From Pinus tabuliformis (lineage: Eukaryota; Streptophyta; Pinopsida; Pinales; Pinaceae), in assembly GCA_031772625.1 (NCBI GenBank), contig CM062815.1:916824979-916888978 (forward strand): DNA of 64,000 nucleotides, read 5' to 3'. Of the stretch, positions 35,600-47,000 are shown one piece after another. The position numbers were made by a program, and so were the translations under genes. Positions within the stretch are counted from its first letter, which is position 1; the number at the start of each line of letters is the position of its first letter. Below the pieces are notes generated by a model. The model ran no database searches. It had not been told where the DNA came from and was given only the letters and a program-made list of their open reading frames with translations.

Positions 35600-36876
35600 C
35601 CACACTAACCTTTGATTATCCTCATATGAGCTTTTAATGGTGGTGAAAATAGAATATCAAGAGCACACTAGTTTCCTTTGTGAATTGGATTTCTCACATT
35701 TCCTAAACATGAGAATCACCTATGTGCAACACATCCATTAAAAGCATGTCACATAAATAACATAAACTTCATATAGGATCTAGGACATATTTTTTTAATG
35801 TTTTTTCTCTAAATTTATATTATTTTTTATATAAAAAAATAGTAATTTTTTATCTTAATTTAAAATTATAAGATTAACCTATACATTAAACTTATTATTT
35901 TTTTTGAATCATTTTTCTCTAAATTAATATAGAAAATTCATGAAACATGGAAAGTATATTAGAAAATCTTTATCTATAAATTACTTAAGATTAATTTTGA
36001 TAAGATATAAGGGAGATAAAGTGAAGAAAAATAATGGAAATAATGTTGCCATGATTTATTTTTTAAATCGTGTTGTAATATTGTGCCATATTAGTGGCAA
36101 TTACTTGCAAATAGTTGATGTAACATTATGTTCAAACAATAGCTATTGCGTGTAACGTTATGTTGAAATAATAGCCAGTGCTTAGGTATGAGACTGTTTT
36201 TATTGGGATACAAGTGTGCAATCACATTAATCATTGTTAAAACCCATGAGGCAACATTGGTTGGGGCTCAACCCATCACCTTCTTATGTTTAGTAATTAC
36301 ATTGTCAACTTGGGAGATATCAATAACTTATATGGTGTAGTTGAATATGTTGTATCTTTTGTTTTAGATTTTCAATATTAAATTTCTCCATGGTTAAAAA
36401 AAATGCAATATTAAGATATGTTGTTGTTTATGTTTTTATTTATTTGATATTATTACATTAAATTTAGAACTAATAAAAAAATACAAAATAAACTTTTATA
36501 ATTTGGAGATAAAATTATCATGAAAGTTTATTTAATTTGATTTTACGAAAGTTTGTTTTTTTAATTAAATATTTTTTTTAGAGTTTTATTATAAATGTAA
36601 AAGTTTTTGTTTTTGTTTTTGTTTTTTGTTTTTATTTTATGTGTGGTTCATGGATACTGAGATCAATCGCTGCTATGTCCACAAGAAATTATCTAAGAAA
36701 ATCTATTTGAAGAGATCACTTCTAGTCAACTTATTAGCAAAGCCTAACTTCAAGAGCATCAAGAAGAATTTCCCCCTTAACCTCCCATTAACATAAAATA
36801 ATTATTAAAATTGTCAAAATCAATTATTACAATCATATATTCTAGATATGCTAAAACAAATTATCAAAATTTTGAG
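35600..36876. other. AT-rich spacer, nothing recognised
   Basis: Decayed sequence that may include the rest of the Penelope-like element near its left end, but no motif remains. The open frame at 35940-36155 has no domain. Confidence 0.4.
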
Positions 36877-37465
36877 AACCAGCCACTGTAGTGTGGTTCA
36901 TATTCAGGATAAGATGAGGAACTAGATCCAGGCAATGAAATAAATAGATGTAGGGAGATGCTAACTTGTTGTTAGCTAATATCAGCTAGTTTGACTAAAA
37001 GAAGAGAAAATATTTGAAGAAAAAAGAGTTAAGGTAAATAAATAATTTAAAATTTTATTATTTTGATAAAATTATTATAAGAAGTTATAATAATTAATTT
37101 ATTTAACCCTTTATAACCCTAATAAATCTTAATTTATATAATATTCAAATCTTATTTCAATCCCCAAATCTTAACTAATAAAATTAAATTAAGTGAGTCA
37201 ATTAAAAATAATAGAAGGAGGATTAATAATATTATAAAAATATATAAATAATATTAAAAAGAAATATTAACATTGTCTAAGGGAATATCGAAAATAATAA
37301 TAATAATAATAATAATAATAATTTTTTGAGATATTAGCTGTTACTGGCTAATGACTAGTTAGCAACTCTCTACATCTACTAGTTAGCGACTCTCTACATC
37401 TATTTATTTCATTGCCCACATCTGGTTCCTCATCTTATCCTGAAGATGAACCACACTGGCTGGTT
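36877..37465. mobile_element. Long terminal-inverted-repeat element (MITE/foldback-like)
   Basis: The left arm (AACCAGCCACTG, GTGGTTCAT, TTCAGGATAAGATGAGGAAC, GGCAATGAAATAAATAGATG, then GCTAAC and GCTAATATC) is repeated in reverse complement at 37325-37465. The arms are about 110-140 bp with a few mismatches and a short tandem duplication (TAGTTAGC.ACTCTCTACATC) in the right arm. The roughly 300-bp centre is AT-rich, non-coding and holds an AAT microsatellite at 37293-37322. No transposase is present, so it is non-autonomous. Flanks TTTGAG and TGAAAT do not give a clear duplication, so the superfamily is open. Confidence 0.85.
37293..37322. repeat. AAT trinucleotide microsatellite
   Basis: About ten AAT units inside the inverted-repeat element. 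Confidence 0.9.
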
Positions 37466-37734
37466 TGAAATGCATCAATAAGAATATATCTTATGTGTTT
37501 TTTTTCGAAAGATACTGTTAATAAAATTATCAAATTGCTAAATCCATTTATATATTAAAAAAAACAATTTAAACAATAAAAAGTTGCAATTTTATCAACA
37601 ATTTTGGCATTAAAATCTAAATATAAAATATCTAAAATTATCCATTAAATTTACAATTAAATTTTTTTTACTAAAAAATTATTTAAAATATATTAAGCCT
37701 TTATAACTTTAATATTCTTTTGTTATTCAAGTTG

Positions 37735-37925
37735 TCTGTGTTGCGACCCAGGGGCATCTAAGCCGTCAAAGTCACTGGGGGATCGCACCGAGCCTGGCCA
37801 CACCATCCCTTAGCTGACTAGACTTTTTAACATGTCTCCTCCCCCTATCACAAAGCACAACCAATCCAACGAAGTTTGATCCTCGGTCGCCTTGACGAGG
37901 CCGATCCTCAACCAATTATGCTAGT
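37735..37925 (-). repeat. GC-rich island, possible tRNA-derived SINE
   Basis: A sharply bounded, relatively GC-rich segment lies in very AT-rich DNA. The minus strand shows an A-box-like TCTAGTCAGCTAAGGG and, about 25-30 bases on, a B-box-like GGTGCGATCCCC, the layout of a polymerase III promoter. I recognise no known SINE family and see no target-site duplication. A fragment of another repeat is equally possible. Confidence 0.3.
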
Positions 37926-38564
37926 AAAACTTAAGTTATAACTTTAATCTTTATCTAAAAAAAATATATTTAAATATGAAATTATATTATCATTACTTAA
38001 AACAATTTTTTAACAAATATTAATGTTACTACCAAAATTATACCAAACTATTATAACTTCCATTTTATTTCCTTAAAAGTTGTTATTTCATTCCATTTTA
38101 TTTAAAAAATATTAATATAAAAACCTTGTAATTATAATAAATTTTGAATTGATTATGTTAAACAAAAACTAATAGATAAATAAAATTAGTCATGTATATA
38201 TATTAAAGAAGTCCACTAATGAGTACACTTAACTACTAGTAAATCTCTAGGTTTACGACGTGTCCTCTTTCTTGTAAATGAGGTAATTTAAGGGGATTTG
38301 AATCTAAGTTGCTTTATTTGCACAATTTCACAAACTTCAAATTAACCAATTGCAAGACAAAATTAAATATTTTAATTCATGACATTTCTAAATTTTTGTT
38401 TACAAATTTTGATTATTCAATTTTTTTATACAACTATGGATTATTGTGATATTCATAAACATGACAATGAAATTTCTTCAAAAATTAGTATCATTTATTC
38501 AAACTTAAAATTTAATAAAAATTAACTCTATCACAAATCAATTAATTTATAATATATCATATAT

Positions 38565-38613
<49 letters not shown>

Positions 38614-38864
38614 TAATAGCTTGAATTTTAAATTTAAATATTTATTTAATACTCCCTATCATAACAATCAAATAACATTAAAATATTATTTATTTATTCT
38701 ATCAATATTAATTTAAAATCCTTTTCCACCCCATCCTTAATATCCTTAATGATCCTACCCCATCCTTATGCAAACTTAAGTGTCATCCCTAAACAAAATT
38801 CACAATTTAACATTAAAATAACATTTATTTATTTCATGATTACTAACTATGATGAAACTTGTTT
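37926..38864. other. AT-rich spacer with AT microsatellite
   Basis: No gene. An AT dinucleotide run lies at about 38572-38609. Confidence 0.5.
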
Positions 38865-39312
38865 GGGATGGTTTAAACGTTGTAGTTTTTTTGAAGTGTA
38901 TTTGGGATTGTATTGAGAAAGATGTGAAATTTTGTTTTATTAATTTTAGGTTATTGCTGAAATTTTAAGGACTTGCATGTGCTAGTTTCTTTGAATTTAG
39001 TGTTATTTATTTTAAAAACAATTATCTAATTTTGCACATCAGTCTTTTTGTCCAAAATTTCTGGTTTTCAATTCTATCTGAATCAAATAACCTTGACCAC
39101 AGATGTTGTGAACATTGCTAACCTGCCTCATTTGTCAAATTTAATTTGGAAGGAGACAGATGAAATAGAGACTCTACACTTGGTTAGGATGAACACTGTT
39201 TTCCTAGCCCAACAACATTTCTCTAATACATGGATTCCTCCTCAAAGATTTCTAAGCACCTGAGTGACGTCTATGAGCATATTTACATATGTGTCATTTA
39301 CGTATTCTTATC

Positions 39313-39392
39313 AAGAATACAATTTATCTCCACTCAAAGAAGTGACTAATATAAGAATACAATTTATCTCCACTCAAAGAAGTGACTAATGA
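39313..39392. repeat. 40-bp tandem duplication private to copy 1
   Basis: AAGAATACAATTTATCTCCA plus CTCAAAGAAGTGACTAAT occurs twice; the corresponding site at 45700 has it once. Confidence 0.9.
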
Positions 39393-39478
39393 TTTTTGCA
39401 TTGGAGAGTTTAATAAACCCTATTTGGATGCATTTAGCAGTAGGCTTTGCTCATAGAGAAATAATCTTCTCAAATCTT

Positions 39479-39730
39479 TTATTCCTTCATTGTACGTTTG
39501 AGAATTTCTAATTTGAAGCTGCGGGAAGTGTTGTTGGCGCGGTTTAGAAACCATTCCCTATGAGCTCTTATACTAGCTCTTGAAAGTACGATCGGTGATT
39601 CGTGAATGTCGTAAACCTTGGGAGCCAGGTGAGGCGTGGACTTCTTGGCTAGCTTGGATGAACGTTTGGTCACGCTCAACCATTCTGCCATTTTCAACCT
39701 ATATGCTTGCGCTTTGTCTTCCCATTGCAT
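39479..39730 (-). pseudogene. Unrecognised conserved reading frame, copy 1
   Basis: An 83-codon minus-strand frame contains QAYRLKMAEWLSVTKRSSKL, PKVYDIHESPIVLSRASI and REWFLNRANNTSR. The same protein string is readable at 45838-46090 in the second copy with one stop, and there the C-terminus reads EEIRKGTPKE. Agreement of the translation between two diverged copies hints that it once encoded protein. I do not recognise the family and assign no function. Confidence 0.35.
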
Positions 39731-41072
39731 AAAATTTTCTCGGGGAATCGAATCGTGTTCAACCTTTGTCGGCTCCGAATTAGAATTGGCTCGTCACACA
39801 GCTACGACGGGATTCAAATTTGAATTGGCTCGTAGTATTTTGTGGTGGAGTGTGCGTCATCCCATTCACTTCATAGTCAGAGGAGTACGTCTGAATGGCA
39901 ATATTGGTTGGTGTATGTCATTTTAGGAACATCATCGAGAAGAGATGGTGCATATCTTAAAACGTGCTCGTCGCATTCGTGCCCCTTTTTTTGCTTCCAT
40001 TAGTACACGGCACAAGTTCAGAGAATGTACTCACATCACAGCGAAGTGGAAAGGCAGGCTAAAGGTTCCCTCACCATGGTTTTTTCAGAACAAATTTGTA
40101 GGTGAAATTCCTGGTACCCCACGAAAAAGATGTGATTGTCAGGTTTGACACCGGAGCAAAGTTTTCGGGGCATTGGCTTCCGCGTTCCTTTTTCACCTTC
40201 GAGTTGCTAGTTTATTTTGTTGTGGATGCCCCCATCTTTTGCGTCATGGATGGGTCATAAAGTACAAATATGTGATTGTGGAACCAACCAAGTTTCCATT
40301 TTCACTTTTAATAAGATAACTCCTCTCTTTTTTCAATAAAATATGTGAAACAAAAGAGAATTTGCACCTATAAATTTGATGTTAAATATTTTGGTTAGTT
40401 GTTAGTATAGTTTTATGTTGGAGATTTTTAGTATATATATAGTAATTTTGGTAGGACTCTTTTCATCCATTCATTAGAAAGGGAGGAGGTGGCCTTAATC
40501 TTTCCCAGAGAGAACCCAGATTTGTTGGCCACTTTACTGCATTATAAGCTAACCAAAAGAAAAATAATTCAAGCCTGTCATGTAGAATTATATATGTTTG
40601 AGTATCCTTAACTCCCCTAGTATCTAAATATCTAAGACATAGTATCAAAGTCTACAAATCCTGCATTTATACATAATTAAAATTGAAAAACACATTATAC
40701 ATGACATACTACTAATTATCAATCCATAGGAATTGGATATTTCGTGCTCGAGCCAGGTAGTTCAGTTTGAGGGACAGAGTATGCTTTTCTATACGGCTGA
40801 GGCGGAAATTCTGTTGGTGAAACTGTAATTGAATGAGCTAGAATCCTTTATGAATTTATGGAAGAATGAGATCAATCTTGGTTGGATCAGTGGCGGGGGT
40901 AGACAGGGCTCTTACCACACTATTTTCCATAAACAAATACAGATAGAAAGTCTATTTATACTGGGAGGATTGACCTCTGGTATGAGTAGGTTTTGGAACC
41001 AACTCCATCCATTCCTCCACATCCATATTTTCTTGAGATTCCTATTGATCCAGTTCTGTTGCCAACCCAAAT

Positions 41073-41154
41073 ATGAGCTGCTGAATCTGAGGCTCAGTGC
41101 CAATTTGATAATCATGAGCTGTTGAATCTGAGGCTCAGTGCCAATTTGATAATT
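41073..41154. repeat. 41-bp tandem duplication private to copy 1
   Basis: ATGAGCTG.TGAATCTGAGGC followed by TCAGTGCCAATTTGATAAT occurs twice; the copy at about 47480 has it once. Confidence 0.9.
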
Positions 41155-41913
41155 ATGAGTCACTTCATGAATAAGACCGAAGGTCAATCTATGACCTCGA
41201 CCCCGAAAAGGTCGTGGATGTGGCTGAATGCCTCCAGGCCGCTACCCCGCATGATGAATCTAACCTCGAGTCTCTCCTGTCGTGGTGCCTTTGCAAAAGG
41301 ATGGTTGTGCCATACTGTAAATTCGCTAGCCGTGAGAATGAATTGGTGTCCTGAAATGGAAACCCACCAACACCGGCTCGATGCAAGTTGCAACTTAAAG
41401 GAGTATCACAGAAGAAATCCACATAGCAATAAGCAACAAGCCAATAAAATAAACATTTTCCACCTAATATGACATGGGTATAGTGATAAAGGTTGGAATC
41501 ATCCACCCATGGCTCCCCGAGCCTTCGAAGAACAAGACACGAATGGAACAAGACACAAAATCCATTTGGATGAGTAGTCTCTCAAAGGAGCTCTTATCCT
41601 ATAGACCAATAGGAAGAACAAGAAAAAAAGAAATAGAACCCAATTACCGATTCTTAGAGTACAAACTGAGTGTGAGTGCACAAACCCCACATACATTCCC
41701 ATCCGAGAAAGTAAAATACCATAATTAACAGAGACAATTCAACCAAATTGAGATTGTCCATTAGAAAAACCAGTGCTTTGCTTCCCAGATTTCTAGAATC
41801 TAGTCTTTCTACGCTACAACATTGTCTCAAGACTCGTTTCCCACGAATTATCATAGAGAAATCAAGCTAAGGGATAGGAAAGGGAGAGTACACTAATAGA
41901 ACATACCTGTAGA

Positions 41914-42052
41914 CGTTGACCACTGGATATCGAGAGAGACCTCCTGCACCTGGTAGACAGGGTTCGGGAGGAACCTTTGAGAGCGTTGGCCACTGGATAT
42001 CGAGAGAGACCTCCTGCACCCGGTAGACAGGCTTCGGGAGGAACCTTCAAGA
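41914..42052. repeat. 69-bp tandem duplication private to copy 1
   Basis: GTTG.CCACTGGATATCGAGA through GGAGGAACCTT occurs twice; the copy at about 48300 has it once. Confidence 0.9.
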
Positions 42053-42262
42053 TCCCACCTGAGTATTGCACTTAACTTGTACCCAAGCAAATTACTTTGA
42101 CTCCAGCTCGAACCAAAATCGCTGCATAAAATCACTTGCGCACTGGTTCCTTTACCGGGAGTCCCTATCCGTCAAGGGTGAGAATGAGAATGGGAGGGAT
42201 TCAATCTCACCAACAGGGGATGTGAGGTTCATGGCTTTGTGTTTCAGAACTCTAGGAACAAA

Positions 42263-42412
42263 TTGTGGAGGTTTTCCATTACATTAAAACTCGTAGGTGT
42301 TGGTAAACGTTCCAAACTAGTAACTAGGATCCCAGGGTAGAAATTATGGATTCTATAGAGGTTCGTGATTCTTTCAACACCCCCCTCAAATGAAACTTGG
42401 GGGAATCGAACA
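42263..42412 (-). repeat. TRIM-like LTR fragment, second copy
   Basis: It matches 42853-43000: on the minus strand GTTCGATTCCCCC, a purine tract GAGGGGGG, then TGTTGAAAGAATCA down to ATGGAAAACCTCCACAA. The primer-site part is missing. Confidence 0.6.
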
Positions 42413-42598
42413 TGTGTGTGTTGAAATACCTTAAACAATTCCTACAAAAGGTTAGTTTACAATCACTGTGAAAACAAAATTGAAATGGTGTCACCGAGTA
42501 CGGTGAAATAAAAAATGGGAGTGATATTAACCATAATCGGTTTGTCCCTTTTATTTTTTATTTTTCCTATTGCAAGAAGATTTTAAAATTTATATGTA

Positions 42599-42840
42599 TT
42601 ACATACTCAGATGGAGGTATCCCGTTTTTCCTTTTACTATTGTGGTGACATGAGTAGCCTCGCGATTAATTGTCATCCTCGAAATACCGAAGTCACCCAG
42701 TTTTCCATTCATGTGGCTGTCTAAATGGATGTTGGTGGCTTTCACGTCCCTGTGAATTATCTTTGGGGTGCAAGCCATGTGCAGGTATTCCAGTCCTTTG
42801 GATACAAATTGCATTCCAGGTAGTCCATTGTAATATAAAA
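42599..42840 (-). pseudogene. Receptor-like protein kinase fragment
   Basis: The minus-strand translation has FVSKGLEYLHMACTPKIIHR, then DVKATNIHLDSHMNGKLGDFGISRM, then EATHVTT and TGYLHLSM. The HRDVKxxNI catalytic loop and DFG magnesium-binding motif identify the C-lobe start of a plant receptor-like kinase (LRR-RLK type wording). The catalytic Asp, Lys and Asn and the DFG are kept. GYLHLSM departs from the usual GYLDPE. Only about 75 residues remain and no start or end of the gene is near. It lies between two TRIM-like pieces, suggesting capture or coincident insertion. Confidence 0.8.
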
Positions 42841-42852
42841 TAGAAATCAAGT

Positions 42853-43025
42853 TGTGGAGGTTTTCCATTACACCAAAACCCGCAGGTTTTGGTAAACGTT
42901 ACAAATCAGTAACTAGGATCCCCAGGGTGGAAATTACGGATTCGATAGAGGTGCAATGATTCTTCCAACACCTCCCCTCAAACGCAACTCGGGGGAATCG
43001 AACCTAGGCCCAGGCTCTGATACCA
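42853..43025 (-). mobile_element. TRIM-like element piece: primer site, polypurine tract, LTR start
   Basis: On the minus strand ACA is followed by TGGTATCAGAGCC (43025-43013, initiator-Met primer site), only about 30 bases, then TGAGGGGAGG (42980-42971) and TGTTGGAAGAATCATTGC, a plausible 3' LTR start. An internal domain of only 55 bp fits terminal-repeat retrotransposons in miniature. I could not match a 5' LTR beyond 43026 to the 3' one, so the element is partial or diverged. Confidence 0.5.
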
Positions 43026-43029
43026 TGTA

Positions 43030-44099
43030 AATGTGTTAGAAAACCTGCACAGATGAATCTAGCTAGTAAAGGTTGAACACACAACGTTGTAGAGCAAAAA
43101 CACTAAAAGAAAATCGAAAGAAGAAAAGAATGATACATTAGAAAATAGGTTAGAATGCTCATGATATAGCATTATTGGGTGAAGATCCTAAGGTAATGCA
43201 CCATAGTGGTGATCAATGAGAAGACTCAACACCTACAACAAGTTCCGGAGATAACTAGCCAGTTGCGGAGTGAAAGGAGCAAATTAGGGAGTAAATCATG
43301 CAAAAGGAATCTTGCATGTAGTCCCATGCTCTAACTAAGAGTCCGCATGTAGGTGTGTAGTAGTTCCAACACGAGTTAGCTGGTGTTACTTTACTTTATA
43401 CAATATATAAAACAACCTCACCACCATATCACAAAAGAGAGTTACCTTGTGGTGGATCTGAAGCTATTTTAAGCCTTGTTTTCCAATCAAACTAAGACAA
43501 AAGAAAAGCAAATGAATATTGATTAACATGTTTATTTTATGATCATTAAATTTGAGCATAGCAAAGTTTGACATCCAAATTGATATGGAGCAAAACCCAA
43601 TGTTAACTTTATAAGAAAGAAAACCAAATGTTAACTTTATATACTAATTATACAATCAACCTAAAAAAAATTCCGTTCAAAACACACATATTTCTCAAGT
43701 ACATATACCCTTATATTTACCATAAAGGTGGTCTCTCAAAGATCCTCCACACATGTGCTCATAAATTAGCATAGCTAGGTTCTTGTGATTCACTCTAGAA
43801 AGAAGATACACCTATTAAACAAGAAAAGTCCACTATGAGCGTAGTTAGGCAATCGTTGATTGGGTGCAGAAATTGAACGAAGGTTAATCGCTTTTAAATT
43901 GAACCATTGTTGTAATATCAAACGCTTCAAAATGAGGAAATTCCATTGTTGTAATATGAAAGAGAAAACATTCCATTCATGTATCTTTTGTTTAAAAGCT
44001 ATGAAAATGTTAAACATTCAATTGATTTATTGTATGCCTTTGAAATTTCACTTTTAAACCATGTGACAACGATAAGTGTGGATATAACGATGATGTGTG
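43030..44099. other. Spacer, nothing recognised
   Basis: No domain. A possible diverged LTR of the TRIM-like element may lie at 43026-43376 (minus strand TGTTGGAACTAC to TTTACA). Confidence 0.35.
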
Positions 44100-47000
44100 A
44101 TTTAAAAATATGTTTCAATGCTGTAGTTTTTTTTTTCAAAGTGTTCGGATTGTATTGAGAAATATGTTTAACCGTTGTAGTTTCTTTTTTACTGTTGTTA
44201 GGATTGTATTGAGAAACATGTAAAATTTTGTTGTTTTATTAATTTTAGGTTGTTGTTGAAATTTTAAGGACTTGCATGCGCTAATTCCTGTGAAGTTAGT
44301 GTTATTTATTTTTAGAAAACATCTATATATAAAACAACTATAGATATAACAATTTTTACAATTTAAATAATAAAATTTATGACTATACAAAAAGTGATGA
44401 GGAATTCTAGTTAGATGGAATATGTTATGTGGAGGTGTTTGGTGTGTTGTTGGTGTTTATTGAGGTTCAAGACCTTGAGAAATTACATGACCTCACAAGT
44501 GGGTTGATTTATTCTGGAAAATAGTTTATGGAATATTAGAAGCTATCAAGTTGGGTTGGGTTGTCACATAGTGTAAGATGATGTTAATTACACCAAATGT
44601 GTTTTTCATCTCCCTATTTCCAACAATTTTTGGCCATGTAACAAAGGACAAAAATTAAAATTTTGAGTTCTCCATTGGCACAATTGCATGTTCAACGACC
44701 TCTGAGTCCGATACATCGAAGGTGGACTCCATACCTTCACACAGACATGCGTCACACCTTTGGAAGGTTTGAACCATCACCTCTTGGCAGTAGGAGCCAC
44801 ACATGCCCTGTTATGCCACACTCACCGACTTCCACTCAAACAACAGTCCCATCCATAGGGGGTCCATGGGGAGCAACACAATGTTATTATCACCATTAGA
44901 GTTGAAAATCGCATGCATATAAATTCGTTCAAGCTAATCTAATATTGTATGGATTCAACACACATGATTGTAATTGTGTGTATTGTTCCATTATCTGTTA
45001 ATTCCATCCTACAAAACAACTGCACTAGATAAAAAAGATTTGGGGAACAACAAAAGAAAATAAAGTTTCGAAGACAAAACCACAAATATTTGTGAGGACC
45101 TTTGCAAAGAAAATCATCAAGGAATGCATTATAAAGCCACCTAGTCAGGGAAGGAATAGGTGAGTCATTGGGTGCTTACACATGGGGTATTGACCGTTGA
45201 TCATGTGGTTTATGTGTGTGGTTGATTGATGAATTTAGATTTCTTTTTCTGGAAGAGTATCCCTCTTTCCACTTCTGGAAGAGCACCCCTCTTCTCCAAT
45301 TCCACCTCCTCTGCTGTCATTCCCATTTCTCTTTCTCCAACATTGGATTGTACCAAAGGAACTGACAACGACGTCTTTCTAAATACTAAAAAAACCTTCC
45401 TTAGTCCCAACAACTATCTAATTATGCTCAACAATATTTTTGTCCAAAATTCCTGGCCTTCAAATCTATTTGAATCAAATAACTGTGACCACAGACGTTG
45501 TGAACATTGCTAATCTGCCCCACGTGTCAAATTTAAATTGGAGGGAGGTAGACGAAATAGAGGCCCTACAATTGGTTAGGATGAACAATATTTTCCCAGC
45601 CCAACAACATTTCTCTAAGACATGGATTCCTTCTCAAATATTTCTATGCACCTTACTAACATCTATGAGCTCTTTACATATGTGTCATCTATGTATTATT
45701 ATCAAGAATAAATTTATCTCCACTCAAAGAAATGACTAATGATTTTTGCATTGGAGAGTTTGATAAACTTTATGTGGAGGCATTTAGCAGTGGGCTTTGC
45801 TCATGGTGAGATAATCTTCTCAAATATTTTATTCCTTTGGTGTACCTTTGCGAATTTCTTCAAGCGGCCATTGGAAGTTACGGGAAGTGTTGTTGGCATG
45901 GTTTCGAAACCATTCCATGTGAGCTCCTATACTAGCCCTTGAAAGCACAATCTATGATTTGTGAATGTCGTAAACCTTGGGAGTAGGGTGAGGCATGGAC
46001 TTCTTGGCTATCTTGGATGAGCCTTTGGTCATGCTCATCCATTCTGCCATTTTCAACCTATATGCTTGCACTTTGTCTTCCAATTGCATAATATTTTCTC
46101 AGGGAATCAAACCATGTTCAACCTTTGTGGGCTCCGAATTAGAATTGGCTCATCACAAGCTACGTTGGGCTTCAAATTTGAATTGGCTCATACCATTTTG
46201 TGGGGGAGTGTGCGCTCATACCATTCACTTCATAGTCAGAGGAGTATGTCTGAATGATAATATTGGTTGGTGTATTTCATTTCAGGAACATCATTGAGAA
46301 GAGATGGTGTGTATCTTAAAATGTGGTTGTCTGAGCATTCATGTCCCTTTTTTGTTTCCATTGGTACATGGCGCAAGTTCACATAATGTACTCACATCAA
46401 AGCGAAGTGGAAAGGTAGGCTAAAGGTTCCTTCACCATGGCTTTTTCAGAACGAATTTGTAGGTGAAATTGCCGGTACCCCCAACGACAATGATGTGATT
46501 GTCGGGTTTGACACCAGAGTGAAGTTTTCATGGCATTGGCTTTGGCGTTCCTTTTTCACTTTTCGATGAAATTGCTAGTTTATTTTGTTGTGGATTCCAC
46601 ATCTTTTGCGTCATGGATTGGGTCATAAAGGACACATATGTGCATTGCGATTGTGGAACAAACCAAGTTTACATTTTCACATTTAATAGGATAACTCTTC
46701 TCTTTTTTTAATAAAATATGTGAAACAAAAGAGAATTTGCACGTATAAATTTTATGTTTAAATATTTTGGTTAGTTGTTAGTATAGTTTTATGTTGGAGA
46801 TTTTTAGTATATATATAGTAAGTTTGGAAGTACTTTTTTCATTCATTCATTAGAAAGGGAAAATTACATTGATGATCAGAGAGTAAGGTGGCCTTAATCT
46901 TCCGAGAGTGAAACCAGATTTGTTGGCCACCTTACTGCATTATAAACCAACCAAAAGAAAAATAATTTAAGACTGTCTTGTAGAGATATATATGTTTAAG

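Larger units (their letters stand above)
38865..42130. repeat. Segmental direct duplication, copy 1
   Basis: Similar to 44100-48445 across more than 3 kb in the same orientation, at roughly 85-90 percent by eye. Landmarks: TTTTTGTCCAAAATT, GACCACAGA.GTTGTGAACATTGCTAA, the GTAAACCTTGGGAG block, TCATAGTCAGAGGAGTA, GACCTCCTGCACC. Relative to copy 2 it lacks about 1.1 kb (44340-45425) and carries three private tandem duplications. The content is non-repetitive by eye and may derive from a host gene, but I recognise no protein. Confidence 0.85.

Noticed and set aside
36642..36990. Third arm of the inverted-repeat element starting at GTGTGGTTCATGG (36642)
   Set aside because: Only about ten bases resemble the true arm, so chance is likely.
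44663..44899. GC-richer 78-codon frame as a gene
   Set aside because: No recognisable motif or conserved partner; lies in the 1.1-kb segment unique to duplication copy 2.
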